DNA from: Rosistilla ulvae
GTDB taxonomy: Bacteria > Planctomycetota > Planctomycetia > Pirellulales > Pirellulaceae
Assembly: GCF_007741475.1 (NCBI RefSeq)
Contig: NZ_CP036261.1
Coordinates: 2,480,001-2,544,000, forward strand
Reading direction: 5' to 3'
DNA: 64,000 bases
The position numbers and the translations under genes are program-made. The notes beneath the pieces were generated by a model, which worked only from the letters and a program-made list of their open reading frames with translations, was not told the origin of the DNA and did not search any database. Shown here piece by piece: positions 1 to 9,684 of this stretch. Numbering within the stretch: position 1 is the first letter of the stretch; each line of letters begins with the position of its first letter.

Positions 1-1013
1 GGTTGGCCGAGCAGAAGCAGCCGAAGTTTCGCGCCGCCCAGATTCTCCGCTGGGTTTACCAGCAACGGGCGATGTCGTTCGATGAGATGACCGACCTGCC
101 GGCGAAGCTTCGCCAGCGGTTGGCCGAAGATTTCGATCTGTTTACCGCCAGCATCGAAACGGAACAGGTTTCTAACGACGGCACCGAAAAATTGTTGCTG
201 CGTCTGGGGGACGGTGGCGAGGTCGAATGCGTCTTGTTGCGCGATGGACCCCGACGGTCGATCTGCGTCAGCAGCCAGGTTGGTTGCGCGATGGGGTGTG
301 TCTTCTGTGCCAGTGGACTCGATGGCGTGAAACGCAATTTGACCCGCGGCGAGATCATGGAACAGATGCTGCGATTGCAGCGGCGTCTGCCCGCCGACGA
401 ACGACTCAGCCACATCGTGATGATGGGGATGGGGGAACCGTTGGCGAACCTCGACAACGTGCTGGCTACGCTCGATATCGCTCGCGACGCCGAAGGTTTG
501 GGGATCAGTCCCCGCCGGATCACGATCAGCACGGTCGGCTTGCCCCCGGCAATCGATCGACTGGCACGACACGGGGTTCCCTACAACCTCGCCGTCAGTC
601 TACACGCTCCCAACGACGAACTGCGAAACCAATTGGTCCCCGTCAACGTGAAGGTTGGAGTCGATAAGATCCTGGCGGCGGCCGATCGCTATTTTGCCAC
701 CAGCGGTCGCCGATTGACTTACGAATACGTGTTGCTTGGCGGCGTGAACGATTCGATACAGCAGGCCCATGAACTCGTCCGCCTGCTTCGCAGTCGATCG
801 GCCTTGTTGAACGTCATCCCCTACAATCCCGTCGCCGGACTACCTTATAAAACGCCCAGCGCTGGCGCGATCACGCAGTTTCGCGAAGCCTTGGAACAGG
901 GTGGCGTCAACGTGCAGTTCCGCACCCGCAAGGGGAGCGACATCGATGCCGCTTGCGGTCAATTGCGCCGCAATCGCGCCATGCTCAACGAATCCCAACT
1001 GCCGCTAGCCTGA
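1..1013 (+). CDS. rlmN: 23S rRNA (adenine-C2)-methyltransferase RlmN, 5' end cut by window
   Basis: This radical SAM enzyme methylates C2 of A2503 in 23S rRNA and of A37 in some tRNAs, in the cytoplasm. The radical SAM cysteines are visible as C-x3-C-x2-C at residues 95, 99 and 102, counting from the TTG at position 3. They are followed by the typical GMGEP motif and the NVIPYNP motif near the C-terminus. The N-terminal part, with the LRWVYQ and DEMTDLP segments, matches the family. About 15 to 20 usual N-terminal residues are missing, so the gene almost certainly begins left of the window and the TTG at position 3 is not the true start. Identification is secure from the motifs and overall length. 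Confidence 0.95.
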   Translation, partial: LAEQKQPKFRAAQILRWVYQQRAMSFDEMTDLPAKLRQRLAEDFDLFTASIETEQVSNDGTEKLLLRLGDGGEVECVLLRDGPRRSICVSSQVGCAMGCVFCASGLDGVKRNLTRGEIMEQMLRLQRRLPADERLSHIVMMGMGEPLANLDNVLATLDIARDAEGLGISPRRITISTVGLPPAIDRLARHGVPYNLAVSLHAPNDELRNQLVPVNVKVGVDKILAAADRYFATSGRRLTYEYVLLGGVNDSIQQAHELVRLLRSRSALLNVIPYNPVAGLPYKTPSAGAITQFREALEQGGVNVQFRTRKGSDIDAACGQLRRNRAMLNESQLPLA

Positions 1014-1042
1014 ACCGCTAGCGAAATGCGGCGGTAACCGAG

Positions 1043-1534
1043 TTACAGTCGCTTCAACAGATCGGCCATCAGACAATCGACTGCTTCTCGCTGGCGATCG
1101 GTTCGGCCGGTCGTTTTCAGTTGATGTCGGGACGTTTCGATTTCAAGCGAGCCATCGCCGCTGCGTCGGGCGATCGAGACGAAGACGATGCCGTCGAGTT
1201 CCGGCGGCGCGTCGGGGCCCAGATGTCCAGTGATCGCTGCGGCCACATCGGCATCGCCCGTCTTGCGGATCACTCCGGCCACCATCTGTTCGGTCACCGG
1301 TTGGCTGACCGCTGTAAAACGCAGCAGGTCCGCTTCGTCGACACCCAGCCAAGCGATTTTCATCGATTCGCGATAGGTCACCACCGATCCGCACAACCAA
1401 CGTGAAATCCCTGGAATCGAAGCCAAAGTCGCGGCGACTAGCCCCGCCGTGCAGCTTTCGGCAAACACGATTTTGGTTTGGTGTTCGGTCAGACGGTCGG
1501 CAACGCGCTGGGTTAGGGTGATCATGCCTGACAT
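1043..1534 (-). CDS. CinA C-terminal-domain amidohydrolase (PncC-like, NMN deamidase)
   Basis: Stand-alone CinA C-terminal domain of 163 residues, the usual size for the PncC family. Family members deamidate nicotinamide mononucleotide to nicotinate mononucleotide and so recycle NAD. The signature ESCTAG lies at residues 26-31 and is followed by the SIPGISRWL and VVTYRESMK segments typical of the fold; a later ITGHLGP segment matches the usual ITGIAGP. I chose the ATG at 1534 (MSGMITL) because the 19 residues upstream are basic and unlike the family; an ATG at 1525 is also possible. It is transcribed convergently with rlmN, leaving 29 bases between the two stops. Function is inferred from the family. 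Confidence 0.88.
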   Translation of the reverse strand: MSGMITLTQRVADRLTEHQTKIVFAESCTAGLVAATLASIPGISRWLCGSVVTYRESMKIAWLGVDEADLLRFTAVSQPVTEQMVAGVIRKTGDADVAAAITGHLGPDAPPELDGIVFVSIARRSGDGSLEIETSRHQLKTTGRTDRQREAVDCLMADLLKRL

Positions 1535-1694
1535 AATACCGTAGCGGCGATCCGGTCGAAAGCGTTTCGCAGCGCGTGCTGGCGACCGCATGAGGCGGGT
1601 AGGTTCTTCTGCTTTATGGCGTAATCGTCGTCCCCGGCGTAAACTACTCCGAGTCCCATTTTCCTTCCACGATTTGTCGATTGAGAGAGCCCCG

Positions 1695-1952
1695 ATGCCC
1701 GAGGATCAATTAGGTCAAGAACTTGAACGGCTGCACGCGATGCTGGCCGCGCAAGAGGAACTGACCGACGAGCAACGCGAGAAATTGCAGCAACTGGCCG
1801 ATGACATCGAAGCGGCATTGGGCAAGTCCGAAGCCCCGGCCGATTTCAGCGACCAGATCGACGATCTCATTCGCGACTTCGAGGCGAACCATCCCACGGT
1901 CACCGATTTGCTGCGGCGGATCGTCGACGGCTTGGCGAATCTCGGAATTTAA
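1695..1952 (+). CDS. DUF4404 family small protein
   Basis: A small acidic, mostly helical protein of 85 residues. The pattern of an ELERLHAML helix, an LTDEQREKLQQLADDI segment and a C-terminal LLRRIVDGLANLGI helix matches my memory of DUF4404 proteins, which have no assigned function. The start at 1695 (MPEDQLG) is preferred over the TTG-extended frame from 1590, because the extra 35 residues are arginine-rich and look like translated leader. No signal peptide or membrane segment is seen, so it is probably cytoplasmic. It converges with the COG3014-like lipoprotein gene on the minus strand. Confidence 0.75.
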   Translation: MPEDQLGQELERLHAMLAAQEELTDEQREKLQQLADDIEAALGKSEAPADFSDQIDDLIRDFEANHPTVTDLLRRIVDGLANLGI

Positions 1953-2002
1953 GCCGCCCCTATCGCGGGCACCGGAGTTGTCCGCTTTTCGCGGGCTGAC
2001 GT

Positions 2003-3391
2003 TTATCGCGCCGCCGCGGCGATCACGCGGTCGCTGGGAGCGGTGGCAAGGACGTACGTGTTGCGTCCATCTTCGACCTCGATCGTGCGAGCTGTCGGAT
2101 CTCGCTGCAACGGGCTGCCGCGGCCAAAGGCTTGCATACTGATGTTATGCGTGCCGACCGGCAGTTCGGCGCGGAGGACTTGGATCTCGCGAGGCAGCAG
2201 ACTCCAACATCGCGTATCGGTCTTTTCAGTCGCCTCCCACGCGCTGCCAGCCAGATCGACGACCAATTGCAACATCGGGTCTTGGATTCCGAAAGCGTCT
2301 TTGCCGGCGGCGACCGCCGATTTCTTGACGATCCGCCGCGCGACAGCTCGGACCAACAGGTCGGTCTTCTCCGCTTCGTACTGCTGCACCGCCATCTGGC
2401 CGACGTCGGTGATCGACTGCGTCAGCCCCAGTGGTTGATCGTCAGCCATCACAAAAACTGTGTCGATCGCCGTCTCGGGAATCGCCACCGCGGGGATCTC
2501 GATCGGAGCCATTGTCGGCGGGACGCTGTACTTTCCGACAGCCGAAACGACGCGGTCGGCCAGCAACAATACATTGCTGGTGACGGGAGCCTGCTGAGCG
2601 ACTCGCTGCGGTCCCTGGCCAACCAAAGCAAAGATGTAGACGACGCCGTGCCCCGGTTGGCAATGGACGCCACTCTCGGCGCGGGCGATGTCGATTTCTG
2701 CGGGAGCAAAGCTCGGCTGGATCTCCGAGACCAAGCGATAGGCCCGCGAGGCGTCGTCGTAATCGCGGTAGTTCATCTCGCGCAGCACGCCGCGCATGTA
2801 AGGGGCCAAGGCGAGCGGTTGGTAGTGTTTGTCGGCGTCCAACATCCCGGCATCGATCGCCGCCTGCTGCAACTCCATCTGTTTGCTTTGCGCCTGCAAC
2901 GCGTACGCTTCGGCATCGACAGCGTCGGACATCATGCTCGAAAGAGCCAACATCGCCCGAATCATCACCTGTTCGTAGCCCCAGCCTCGGTACTGGCGGG
3001 CCGTATCGTCGGTGATGTAGCTGATCGTCCCGGCGACCGGATCGGCCGCCTGGTTTTCGTCGAGCGTACCGCGAGCTTCCAGCAACAACTGTTCAGCGTT
3101 GTCGGTATCGCCGGCGGCCAAGTGGACCATCGCGAGGTCGAGCGTCGAAACGACCGAAGCCTTCCGGTCGGACTCTTTGATCTTTTCGAGCGTCGCTTGC
3201 GAATCGTCGAACGCGCCGTGGTAGAACTGGTTGCGAGCCGTCGTCAGCTGCATCCCGCCACGACAGCCCGCCGGAAGACAGCACAGCAGTGCCAGCCCAA
3301 CCAAACACCAGCGATGCAGCATCGCCATCGCCCCGCCCAACTTGGGCAGGCGGTGAATGTCGCTCTTCACAGCGGCCACGCGATCAACCAT
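2003..3391 (-). CDS. COG3014-like lipoprotein, partner of LpoB-like protein
   Basis: A predicted lipoprotein of about 460 residues. From the ATG at 3391 a basic N-terminal stretch leads to a hydrophobic segment (CLVGLALLCCLPAGC) with a lipobox cysteine; an ATG at 3328 would give a normal-length signal peptide. The start at 3391 overlaps the stop of the upstream lpoB-like gene by 8 bases, which suggests translational coupling. The mature part is rich in tetratricopeptide-like helices (NQFYHGAFDDSQATLEKI, then LDLAMVHLAAGD). The second half is beta-rich and ends in a domain about covalent handling of names I do not recognise. The pairing with LpoB resembles the COG3014-lpoB clusters of Proteobacteria. 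Function is unknown; the COG3014 call is from recall of gene context and pattern. Confidence 0.7.
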   Translation of the reverse strand: MVDRVAAVKSDIHRLPKLGGAMAMLHRWCLVGLALLCCLPAGCRGGMQLTTARNQFYHGAFDDSQATLEKIKESDRKASVVSTLDLAMVHLAAGDTDNAEQLLLEARGTLDENQAADPVAGTISYITDDTARQYRGWGYEQVMIRAMLALSSMMSDAVDAEAYALQAQSKQMELQQAAIDAGMLDADKHYQPLALAPYMRGVLREMNYRDYDDASRAYRLVSEIQPSFAPAEIDIARAESGVHCQPGHGVVYIFALVGQGPQRVAQQAPVTSNVLLLADRVVSAVGKYSVPPTMAPIEIPAVAIPETAIDTVFVMADDQPLGLTQSITDVGQMAVQQYEAEKTDLLVRAVARRIVKKSAVAAGKDAFGIQDPMLQLVVDLAGSAWEATEKTDTRCWSLLPREIQVLRAELPVGTHNISMQAFGRGSPLQRDPTARTIEVEDGRNTYVLATAPSDRVIAAAAR

Positions 3392-4112
3392 CGCCCTGTT
3401 GGAAGACTCCGTATTGCCACCACTTGCCGCCACGCGAGTCGTGGTAGCCCTTGCGGATGGTCGCCGATTCCTTGAAGTATTCGCCGGTGTGAATGTTGGT
3501 GATCTCCAACGACAACAGATAATCGCGCTGCGTCGACTTGTTCCGCTCAGTCGTTCCCGAAGTGATCGTGGCGTACATCAAGAAATCAACAGGCGATCCC
3601 TGGCGTCCCAACGTGCCGGCAAAGACATCGCGGTTGGTCGGCAGGAACAACGAATCGGGGCGCAGTCGCGTTTCACGAAGCGCCGCTTCGACCATCCGCC
3701 GGCTGACCAATTGGAACGACTCGTGACCGGAGACCTGCGAATCGATCCGTTCGTACAACTGATCCTTAAAGTCACCGATCTCTTCGGAACTCTTGTTCTC
3801 GATCCCGACAAAACAGACGGTCGCGGGACGCGTTCCGACTAGCGGCAATTGATGGCTGGCGGGCATCATCACCCCGGGGGGGATCTCCTCGGGCCCGGCT
3901 GGATGGATCGCTTGGACCCCCGGCACGCATCGGCTCATCAACTTGGCGACCGATTCGTCGACCAACGGATTCCAGACCGCAGCGCCGGCCTGATGGCTGC
4001 CGACCAGGTCGATGTCGTCCCCTTTGAGAATATGGGCGTAATTGTGGCTGCGGCAGCCGGTCGCTGCGGCAGCCGTGGCAGCGGTCAGGCACAGAAAAGT
4101 TCGGCGATCCAT
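3384..4112 (-). CDS. LpoB-like lipoprotein (penicillin-binding protein activator family)
   Basis: A 242-residue lipoprotein starting MDRRTFLCLTAATAAAATGC, with the lipobox cysteine at residue 20. The mature domain (about residues 85-235) resembles LpoB/CsgG-like folds: VGIENKSSEEIGDFKDQLYERI, then a segment VSRRMVEAALRE, and a late LEITNIHTGEYFKESATIRKG. In enterobacteria LpoB is an outer-membrane lipoprotein that activates the peptidoglycan synthase PBP1b. No penicillin-binding protein gene lies in this window, so that role is not shown here. It is the first gene of a two-gene minus-strand unit and its stop overlaps the start of the next lipoprotein gene. An Arg-Arg pair at the N-terminus also allows Tat export. 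Confidence 0.75.
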   Translation of the reverse strand: MDRRTFLCLTAATAAAATGCRSHNYAHILKGDDIDLVGSHQAGAAVWNPLVDESVAKLMSRCVPGVQAIHPAGPEEIPPGVMMPASHQLPLVGTRPATVCFVGIENKSSEEIGDFKDQLYERIDSQVSGHESFQLVSRRMVEAALRETRLRPDSLFLPTNRDVFAGTLGRQGSPVDFLMYATITSGTTERNKSTQRDYLLSLEITNIHTGEYFKESATIRKGYHDSRGGKWWQYGVFQQGDG

Positions 4113-4410
4113 CGCGCGGGCTCCATTGCTAGCTAACTACGGGCCAACCCGTCGAATTGGGGAGCCGCTGGGCGACTCCCCGCGAATTGGCCGCGGAATA
4201 TATAGGGTCCTACAGGCATGATCGGTCATCGATCAAGCTCGGCTTTCGAAATCTGGCCGATGCGGTCCCAGAATTGGACAAAACCCGCAGATCTAAACTG
4301 TAAACTGGCATCAAGTTGCGTTGACAAAACAACCAGGTTGACGAAACTTTGATATCTTCTTGAACCCAACAACACTCAATCCCCCAATCGCGTACCGGAA
4401 CCGCCACCCT

Positions 4411-4797
4411 ATGCTCGCCTCGCTAGCTGCCCCGATCGTACCGGAAACCTTCATCTCGCCCCTGTCGCCAGGAGTCCCAGCTTCCCCCGGCTGGATTGGT
4501 AGCGGCTCGCAAGCGGAGCTGTCGAATTTCGACGACGACGAGGAAGACAGCGACGACGAAGAGGACGACGACGAGGAGGAAGAGGAGGACGAGTTCGCCG
4601 ACGATGATTTTGGCGACGACCTCGACAGCGACGATCTCGACGACTTCGAGGATATCGACGACGATGATTTCGACGACGACTTCGACGACGATTTCGAAGA
4701 AGAACTCGAAGACGATTACGAATTGGATCTCAACGACGATCTCTCCACCGGCAATGACAAAGACGATGCCGATGGCGATTTCGAAGACATCGACTAA
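4411..4797 (+). CDS. extremely acidic Asp/Glu-rich protein
   Basis: A 128-residue protein in which most residues after position 38 are Asp or Glu, broken by regularly spaced Phe, Leu and Ile ([17 protein letters not shown]). The first 37 residues are apolar and proline-rich. I use the ATG at 4411; a TTG-started extension from 4360 is possible but adds no recognisable sequence. No domain is recognised. Such tails are usually disordered and may bind divalent cations or basic proteins; this is inference only. The gene lies 158 bases upstream of ileS on the same strand. The opposite strand is also open across this region because of the GAC/GAG composition, but it gives a low-complexity protein. 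Confidence 0.7.
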   Translation: MLASLAAPIVPETFISPLSPGVPASPGWIGSGSQAELSNFDDDEEDSDDEEDDDEEEEEDEFADDDFGDDLDSDDLDDFEDIDDDDFDDDFDDDFEEELEDDYELDLNDDLSTGNDKDDADGDFEDID

Positions 4798-4955
4798 AGC
4801 AACGCTCGGCCGCCGCTGCCCCCAGCGGTGCACTTCGACGATCGAACCGGGCCGCATCGCCGCGGGGCCCCAACGCAGCATGGGCCCCCAACGCGGGACG
4901 CCCTCACCGAGCCGACGCACTACAACTTCTTCGCCAGAGCACGCGACATAAACTC

Positions 4956-7900
4956 ATGTTCAAAGCAGTTTCCACGGACGTAAACTTCCCCGCGCAAGAA
5001 CAACAGATCCTGGAGTTCTGGGATCAGAACCAGATCTATGAGGAATCGCTGAAGCTGCGCAAGGATGCCCCGGCGTTTGTCTTCTACGAAGGTCCGCCCA
5101 CCGCCAATGGCATGCCGCACCCCGGGCACTGCTTGACCCGCGCGATCAAGGATCTGTTCCCGCGATACCGCACGATGCGAGGCTATCTGTGCGAACGCAA
5201 AGCAGGCTGGGATACGCACGGGCTGCCGGTCGAAGTCGAAGTCGGCAAGGAACTGGGGATCCACAGCAAAGAACAGATCGAAGCTTACGGCGTCGAACCG
5301 TTCATCCAAAAATGCCAGCAGAGCGTTTGGCGTTACATGCAGGAGTGGGAACAATTGACCCGACGGCTCGGCTTTTGGGTCGACCTGCAGAAGGCGTACG
5401 TCACCTACCACCAAAGCTACGTCGAGAGCGTTTGGTGGAGCCTGAAGAACTTCTTCGATCGCGGCCTGCTGTACAAAGGGCACAAGATCGTCTGGTGGTG
5501 GTCGCAAGGCGGAACCGCCCTGTCTGCGGGCGAAGTCGGCCAGGGATATCGCCAAGTCGCCGACCCCAGCGTTTACGTTCGCTTCCCCTTAGTCGACGAT
5601 CCCAGCACCAGCCTGCTGGTCTGGACGACAACGCCTTGGACGCTGCCGAGCAACATGTTTGCCGCGGTCCATCCCGAGCTAGAATACTCGCTGGTCAAAG
5701 ATGCCGATTCGGACCAGCAGTTCTACGTCGCCAGCGCGTTGGTCGAAACGATCGCCGATAAAGCGAAGCTCACATTGGAAGTCGTCTCCACCTGCAAGGG
5801 AACCGATCTGATCGGCCGGCGCTACACGCCGCCATTCGATATCTATTCGAAGGAGCTCGCCGACGCTGAGGGAACGCTGGCCGATGGCTCGGGAAAACAG
5901 CACCTCTATTGGCGCGTTGTTGCTGCCGATTTCGTGACGACCGACAGCGGAACCGGCTTGGTCCACCAAGCCCCAGCGTTTGGTGAAGTCGATTACGACG
6001 TGCTGGCTCAACAGTTGCCCCGCTTCGTCGACGGCCAGGCTCCCGAACTGCTCTACTGCGTCGGACCCGACGGCAAGTTCACCGAGGCGTTTCCCGAATT
6101 CGAAGGCCAATGGGTCAAGGATGCCGACAAAGCGATCAGCCGCGATCTGAAAGACCGCGGCCTGTTGCTGCACCAAGAACAGTATCTTCACGATTACCCG
6201 TTCTGTTGGCGAGCCGATCAAGATCCGTTGATCCAATATCCACGCGAGAGCTGGTTCGTGCGGACGACCGAATTCAAGGACGCGATGCTGGCCAACAACC
6301 AAAAGATCAATTGGTTGCCAGGGCATATCAAAGAGGGACGGTTCGGGAACTTCTTGGAATCGAACGTCGATTGGGCACTCTCGCGAGAACGCTATTGGGG
6401 CACTCCGCTGCCGATCTGGGTCTGCGATGAGACCGGCCAGATGGAAGCGATCGGTTGCTACGACGAACTACTCGCCAAGCCGGGGATCACGGGAACCGAG
6501 GTCTGGGCCGAAGCGAAGGCGAAGAACCCCGAACTTGTCGACGATCTCCGCGTCCACAAGCCGTATATCGACGAGGTCTCCTACGATTCGCCTTTCGCCG
6601 CCGGGTCGCGAATGCGTCGAGTGACCGAAGTCATCGACTGCTGGTACGACAGCGGGGCGATGCCGTTTGCCCAGTGGGGATACCCGCACCAGAACGCCGA
6701 CGAGTTTAAGTCGCAGTTTCCGGCCGACTTCATCAGCGAAGCGTTGGACCAAACCCGCGGTTGGTTCTACAGCCAACTGGCGATCAGCACGCTGTTGAAC
6801 GCGGGCGATTCCCAGCATCCCGTCGATTACCCGCATCCGTTTAAGAACTGCATCGTGCTGGGGCTGATGCTGGCCGAGTGGTACGAAGATAAGAAGGATC
6901 CCAGCAAGCGATACCTTTCCGAAGACGAAGCCCGCCAAGCGTGCGGCGACAAAGGCTTCAACAAGAAGACCGGCAAGATGTCGAAACAGCTGCGGAATTA
7001 TCGCAGTCCTAACGAGATCTTCGACCAGTACGGCGCCGACGCGCTGCGGTGGTACTTCTTCGCCAACCAAGCTCCTTGGAATTCGATCATCTACAGCGAG
7101 CGGACGATCAAGGAATCGATCCCCGAGTTCCTGCTGCGACTGTGGAACGTCTTCAGTTTCTTCAGCATCTATGCCGAGATCGACGGGTTCGATCCGACCA
7201 AGGGAATCGGTTCAGTCGACCAATTGTCGCCGGCCGAACTCGCTTCCGCCAACGGTTACCGTCCCGTTGCTGAGCGTGCGGAGATCGATCGCTGGATCCT
7301 TTCGGAACTGCATCGCAACGTCGCGATCGTCGTCGATCGAATGGACGCCTACGACAACTACGCAGCCTGCCAAGCGATCAACGAACTTGTCGATGGGCTG
7401 AGCAATTGGTTCGTCCGCCGCAGCCGCGATCGATTCTGGGCCGCCGATAAACAAGACCAAAACAAACTGGACGCCTACTGGACACTGTACGAAGTCCTGT
7501 TGGAGGTCTCCAAGTTGATCGCGCCGTTTGTGCCGTTCCTGGCCGAAACGCTGTGGCATAACCTATCGGCTCCTTTCGCCGAATCGGAAACGTCTGCTTC
7601 GGTTGGCACGCCGCGCAAAAGCGTCCATCTGTGCGATTACCCCGCCGCCAACGAAGGCTACATCGACGAAACGCTTTCGCAGCGGATGAGCCTTCTGCGC
7701 GAGATCGCCTCGTTGGGTCGATCGGCTCGCGCCAACGCGAAGCTGAAGGTTCGCCAACCGCTGGCCTGTGTCGAAGTTGTTCTAGCGGACAACTCGCATC
7801 AAGCGTGGCTGGAAATGCACGACGCATTGCTGCGTGAAGAATTGAACGTCAAGAAAGTTGAATACACGACCGAAGCGGACAAATACGTCACCTACAACGT

Positions 7901-8426
7901 GCAGCCCAACTTCAAACGCCTGGGCCCACGCGTCGGCAAACTGATCCCGCAAGTCAAGCAATTGCTGGGCAAAGCCGATGGCGGTGAAATGATGGCTCAA
8001 ATGCAAGCCGATGGCAAAGTCACGATCGAAGTCGGCGGTACCGCGATCGATCTGGACAGCGATGACATTCAGATCAGCCTGACGGCTCGCGACGGCTGGA
8101 CCGCCGCTCAGGGCCGCGGCTGTGTCGTCGTCTTGTCGACCGACCTGACGCCTGAACTGATTCGCGAGGGAATGGCCCGCGATCTGGTTCGCTTTGTCCA
8201 AGAACGCCGCAAGGGAATGGATCTGCAGTTCACCGATCGAATCCGTGTAGGCGTCGAGACCGACAGTGAAGAGGTTCGCCAAGCGATCCAAGAGAACAAC
8301 GCATTCATCTGCGAAGAGACGCTCGCCGACGACTTGGCCCTCGCCTCGCTGCCGGAGACCGAATCGGTCGCCGCCACGCTCGGCGATTCAGAAGTCCAGT
8401 TCTACGTCACCTTGGCCGGGAAATAG
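4956..8426 (+). CDS. ileS: isoleucyl-tRNA synthetase, long eukaryote-like type
   Basis: A class I aminoacyl-tRNA synthetase of 1156 residues that charges tRNA-Ile. The HIGH-type motif is HPGH at residues 55-58, followed by [10 protein letters not shown]. The KMSKS motif reads KMSKQ at residues 674-678. The editing domain is present ([13 protein letters not shown]). The protein is about 200 residues longer than the common bacterial enzyme (near 930-960), and its C-terminal third carries the long extension seen in the eukaryote-like IleRS type. Some bacteria have this type, and in some of them it confers mupirocin resistance. It is the only ileS in this window. A downstream 161-base spacer separates it from purN. 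Confidence 0.96.
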   Translation: MFKAVSTDVNFPAQEQQILEFWDQNQIYEESLKLRKDAPAFVFYEGPPTANGMPHPGHCLTRAIKDLFPRYRTMRGYLCERKAGWDTHGLPVEVEVGKELGIHSKEQIEAYGVEPFIQKCQQSVWRYMQEWEQLTRRLGFWVDLQKAYVTYHQSYVESVWWSLKNFFDRGLLYKGHKIVWWWSQGGTALSAGEVGQGYRQVADPSVYVRFPLVDDPSTSLLVWTTTPWTLPSNMFAAVHPELEYSLVKDADSDQQFYVASALVETIADKAKLTLEVVSTCKGTDLIGRRYTPPFDIYSKELADAEGTLADGSGKQHLYWRVVAADFVTTDSGTGLVHQAPAFGEVDYDVLAQQLPRFVDGQAPELLYCVGPDGKFTEAFPEFEGQWVKDADKAISRDLKDRGLLLHQEQYLHDYPFCWRADQDPLIQYPRESWFVRTTEFKDAMLANNQKINWLPGHIKEGRFGNFLESNVDWALSRERYWGTPLPIWVCDETGQMEAIGCYDELLAKPGITGTEVWAEAKAKNPELVDDLRVHKPYIDEVSYDSPFAAGSRMRRVTEVIDCWYDSGAMPFAQWGYPHQNADEFKSQFPADFISEALDQTRGWFYSQLAISTLLNAGDSQHPVDYPHPFKNCIVLGLMLAEWYEDKKDPSKRYLSEDEARQACGDKGFNKKTGKMSKQLRNYRSPNEIFDQYGADALRWYFFANQAPWNSIIYSERTIKESIPEFLLRLWNVFSFFSIYAEIDGFDPTKGIGSVDQLSPAELASANGYRPVAERAEIDRWILSELHRNVAIVVDRMDAYDNYAACQAINELVDGLSNWFVRRSRDRFWAADKQDQNKLDAYWTLYEVLLEVSKLIAPFVPFLAETLWHNLSAPFAESETSASVGTPRKSVHLCDYPAANEGYIDETLSQRMSLLREIASLGRSARANAKLKVRQPLACVEVVLADNSHQAWLEMHDALLREELNVKKVEYTTEADKYVTYNVQPNFKRLGPRVGKLIPQVKQLLGKADGGEMMAQMQADGKVTIEVGGTAIDLDSDDIQISLTARDGWTAAQGRGCVVVLSTDLTPELIREGMARDLVRFVQERRKGMDLQFTDRIRVGVETDSEEVRQAIQENNAFICEETLADDLALASLPETESVAATLGDSEVQFYVTLAGK

Positions 8427-8484
8427 GGCGAGCAGTCCGGCGGCGCGGTTCCAAACACCTTGCTTCAAAAGCCTGGTGCACCCA

Positions 8485-8533
8485 AGGCCGGAGGGCGACA
8501 AAAGAATTGCCGGTGGTGTAATCCAGCGGCCTG
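8485..8533 (+). repeat. dispersed GGTGGTGTAA repeat, copy 1
   Basis: This intergenic stretch resembles one at 33141-33190. Both begin AGGCCGGA, have a CGACA block and share TGCCGGTGGTGTAA followed by a CC-rich arm. In this copy the right arm of the hairpin is imperfect (CAGCGG rather than CACCGG). It lies between ileS and purN. The similarity was found by eye. Confidence 0.5.
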
Positions 8534-8587
8534 CAGACGACTCACTTTCCCAACCCACAACTCTTTCTTTCACCCAACCAACCTTCC

Positions 8588-9220
8588 ATGTCACTTCCAA
8601 TCGCTGTTTTCATTTCTGGTGGCGGCACGACGTTGCGCAACCTGATTGCCTGGCAACAGCGTGGCCAGTTGGATGTCGACTTCCGCTTGGTGATCAGTAG
8701 CGCCGCAAACGCCAAGGGACTCGAGTTCGCTTCTGTGGAATCGATCCCGCAGCAAGTGATCGCCAAAAAACAATTCACCGACGACCAGGCTTACAGCGAA
8801 GCGATGTTCCAACCCTGCCGCGATGCCGGAGTGGAACTTGTCGTCATGGCCGGCTTCCTGAAACATGTTCTGATCCCGACCGATTTTGAAAACCGCGTCG
8901 TCAATATCCACCCCAGCTTGATCCCTTCGTTTTGCGGAGCGGGGATGTACGGATCGCGGGTCCATCAAGCGGTCCTCGACTTTGGCGCCAAGCTCAGCGG
9001 CTGCACCGTTCACTTTGTCGACAACGATTTCGACCACGGACCGATCATCGCTCAACACGCCTGCGAAGTCCGCGGCGACGACACCGCGGCATCGCTTGCA
9101 GCGCGGGTCTTTGAACGCGAATGCGATGCGTTGCCACGCGTGGTTCAAGCGATCGCCGAAGGCCGCGTTTCGGTCACCGGTCGCCGCGTTCACACTCAAC
9201 CCACAGAGAGAGCATCGTGA
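8588..9220 (+). CDS. purN: phosphoribosylglycinamide formyltransferase
   Basis: The third step of purine synthesis: transfer of a formyl group from 10-formyltetrahydrofolate to GAR. The 210-residue length fits PurN. The phosphate-binding loop ISGGGTTLRNL lies at residues 9-19. The catalytic triad corresponds to N106, H108 (in NIHPSLIPSF) and D149 (in FDHGP), equivalent to N106, H108 and D144 of the E. coli enzyme. The following gene begins at the GTG overlapping this stop by four bases, which suggests co-translation. Identification is secure. Confidence 0.95.
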   Translation: MSLPIAVFISGGGTTLRNLIAWQQRGQLDVDFRLVISSAANAKGLEFASVESIPQQVIAKKQFTDDQAYSEAMFQPCRDAGVELVVMAGFLKHVLIPTDFENRVVNIHPSLIPSFCGAGMYGSRVHQAVLDFGAKLSGCTVHFVDNDFDHGPIIAQHACEVRGDDTAASLAARVFERECDALPRVVQAIAEGRVSVTGRRVHTQPTERAS

Positions 9221-9684
9221 GACCAGGCCCTAGTTTAAGTGGTCCCAAGACGACGCTGCTGTTGTACGGTTTGATCATCGCCACGATCACGATAGTCGTC
9301 GGGTCGACGGTTTGGATGGGCCAAGCGTCGGACCAACCGCTGCCGGTTAAGGCGGAACTGGATCAACGCATGGTCGACGTTCCCGATGGCAGCGGTGCTC
9401 GGCTGACCGACGTGATCGTGCTGACGAATCTCAGCGGAGATGCGCTGCCGAAAATCGATATCTCGATCAACGCGCAATACTTCTTGTATCGCGATTCACC
9501 GCTGGCGCCGCACGAGGAATTGGTGCTGCCCCAGTCGATCTTCTCGACCAAAAGCAGCCTCCGCTTCAATCCGGACAACTACCCGATCCAAACCATCACC
9601 GTGACCGGGCGGTTACCCAGCGGAGCCCGCGGCGTCTACGAAATGGTTATCGAAGACGCAGCTTCTCACGCAACTGAGGAATGA
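9217..9684 (+). CDS. small membrane-anchored protein of unknown function
   Basis: A 155-residue protein with a single N-terminal hydrophobic segment (LLLYGLIIATITIVVGSTVWM, about residues 13-33) and an exported soluble part of about 115 residues. I chose the GTG at 9217 because it overlaps the purN stop as GTGA and leaves a sensible anchor sequence; the frame is open further upstream but only as a shadow of purN. The soluble part has alternating hydrophobic residues suggesting a beta-sandwich. No family is recognised. Its 3' end overlaps the 3' end of coaD on the opposite strand by 38 bases. A link with purines is not implied by the sequence. Confidence 0.75.
   Translation: MRPGPSLSGPKTTLLLYGLIIATITIVVGSTVWMGQASDQPLPVKAELDQRMVDVPDGSGARLTDVIVLTNLSGDALPKIDISINAQYFLYRDSPLAPHEELVLPQSIFSTKSSLRFNPDNYPIQTITVTGRLPSGARGVYEMVIEDAASHATEE

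Noticed and set aside
2132-3475. A 447-residue plus-strand frame
   Set aside because: It is the antisense of the COG3014-like lipoprotein gene, has an Arg/His/Val-rich composition and no domain.
4321-4358. Sigma-70 promoter for the acidic gene
   Set aside because: TTGACA is present at 4321 but no acceptable -10 lies at 16-18 bases; the nearest TATCTT is 26 bases away.
4423-4920. A 165-residue minus-strand frame rich in Val, Ile and Glu
   Set aside because: It is the complement of the GAC/GAG run of the acidic gene and extends from composition only.
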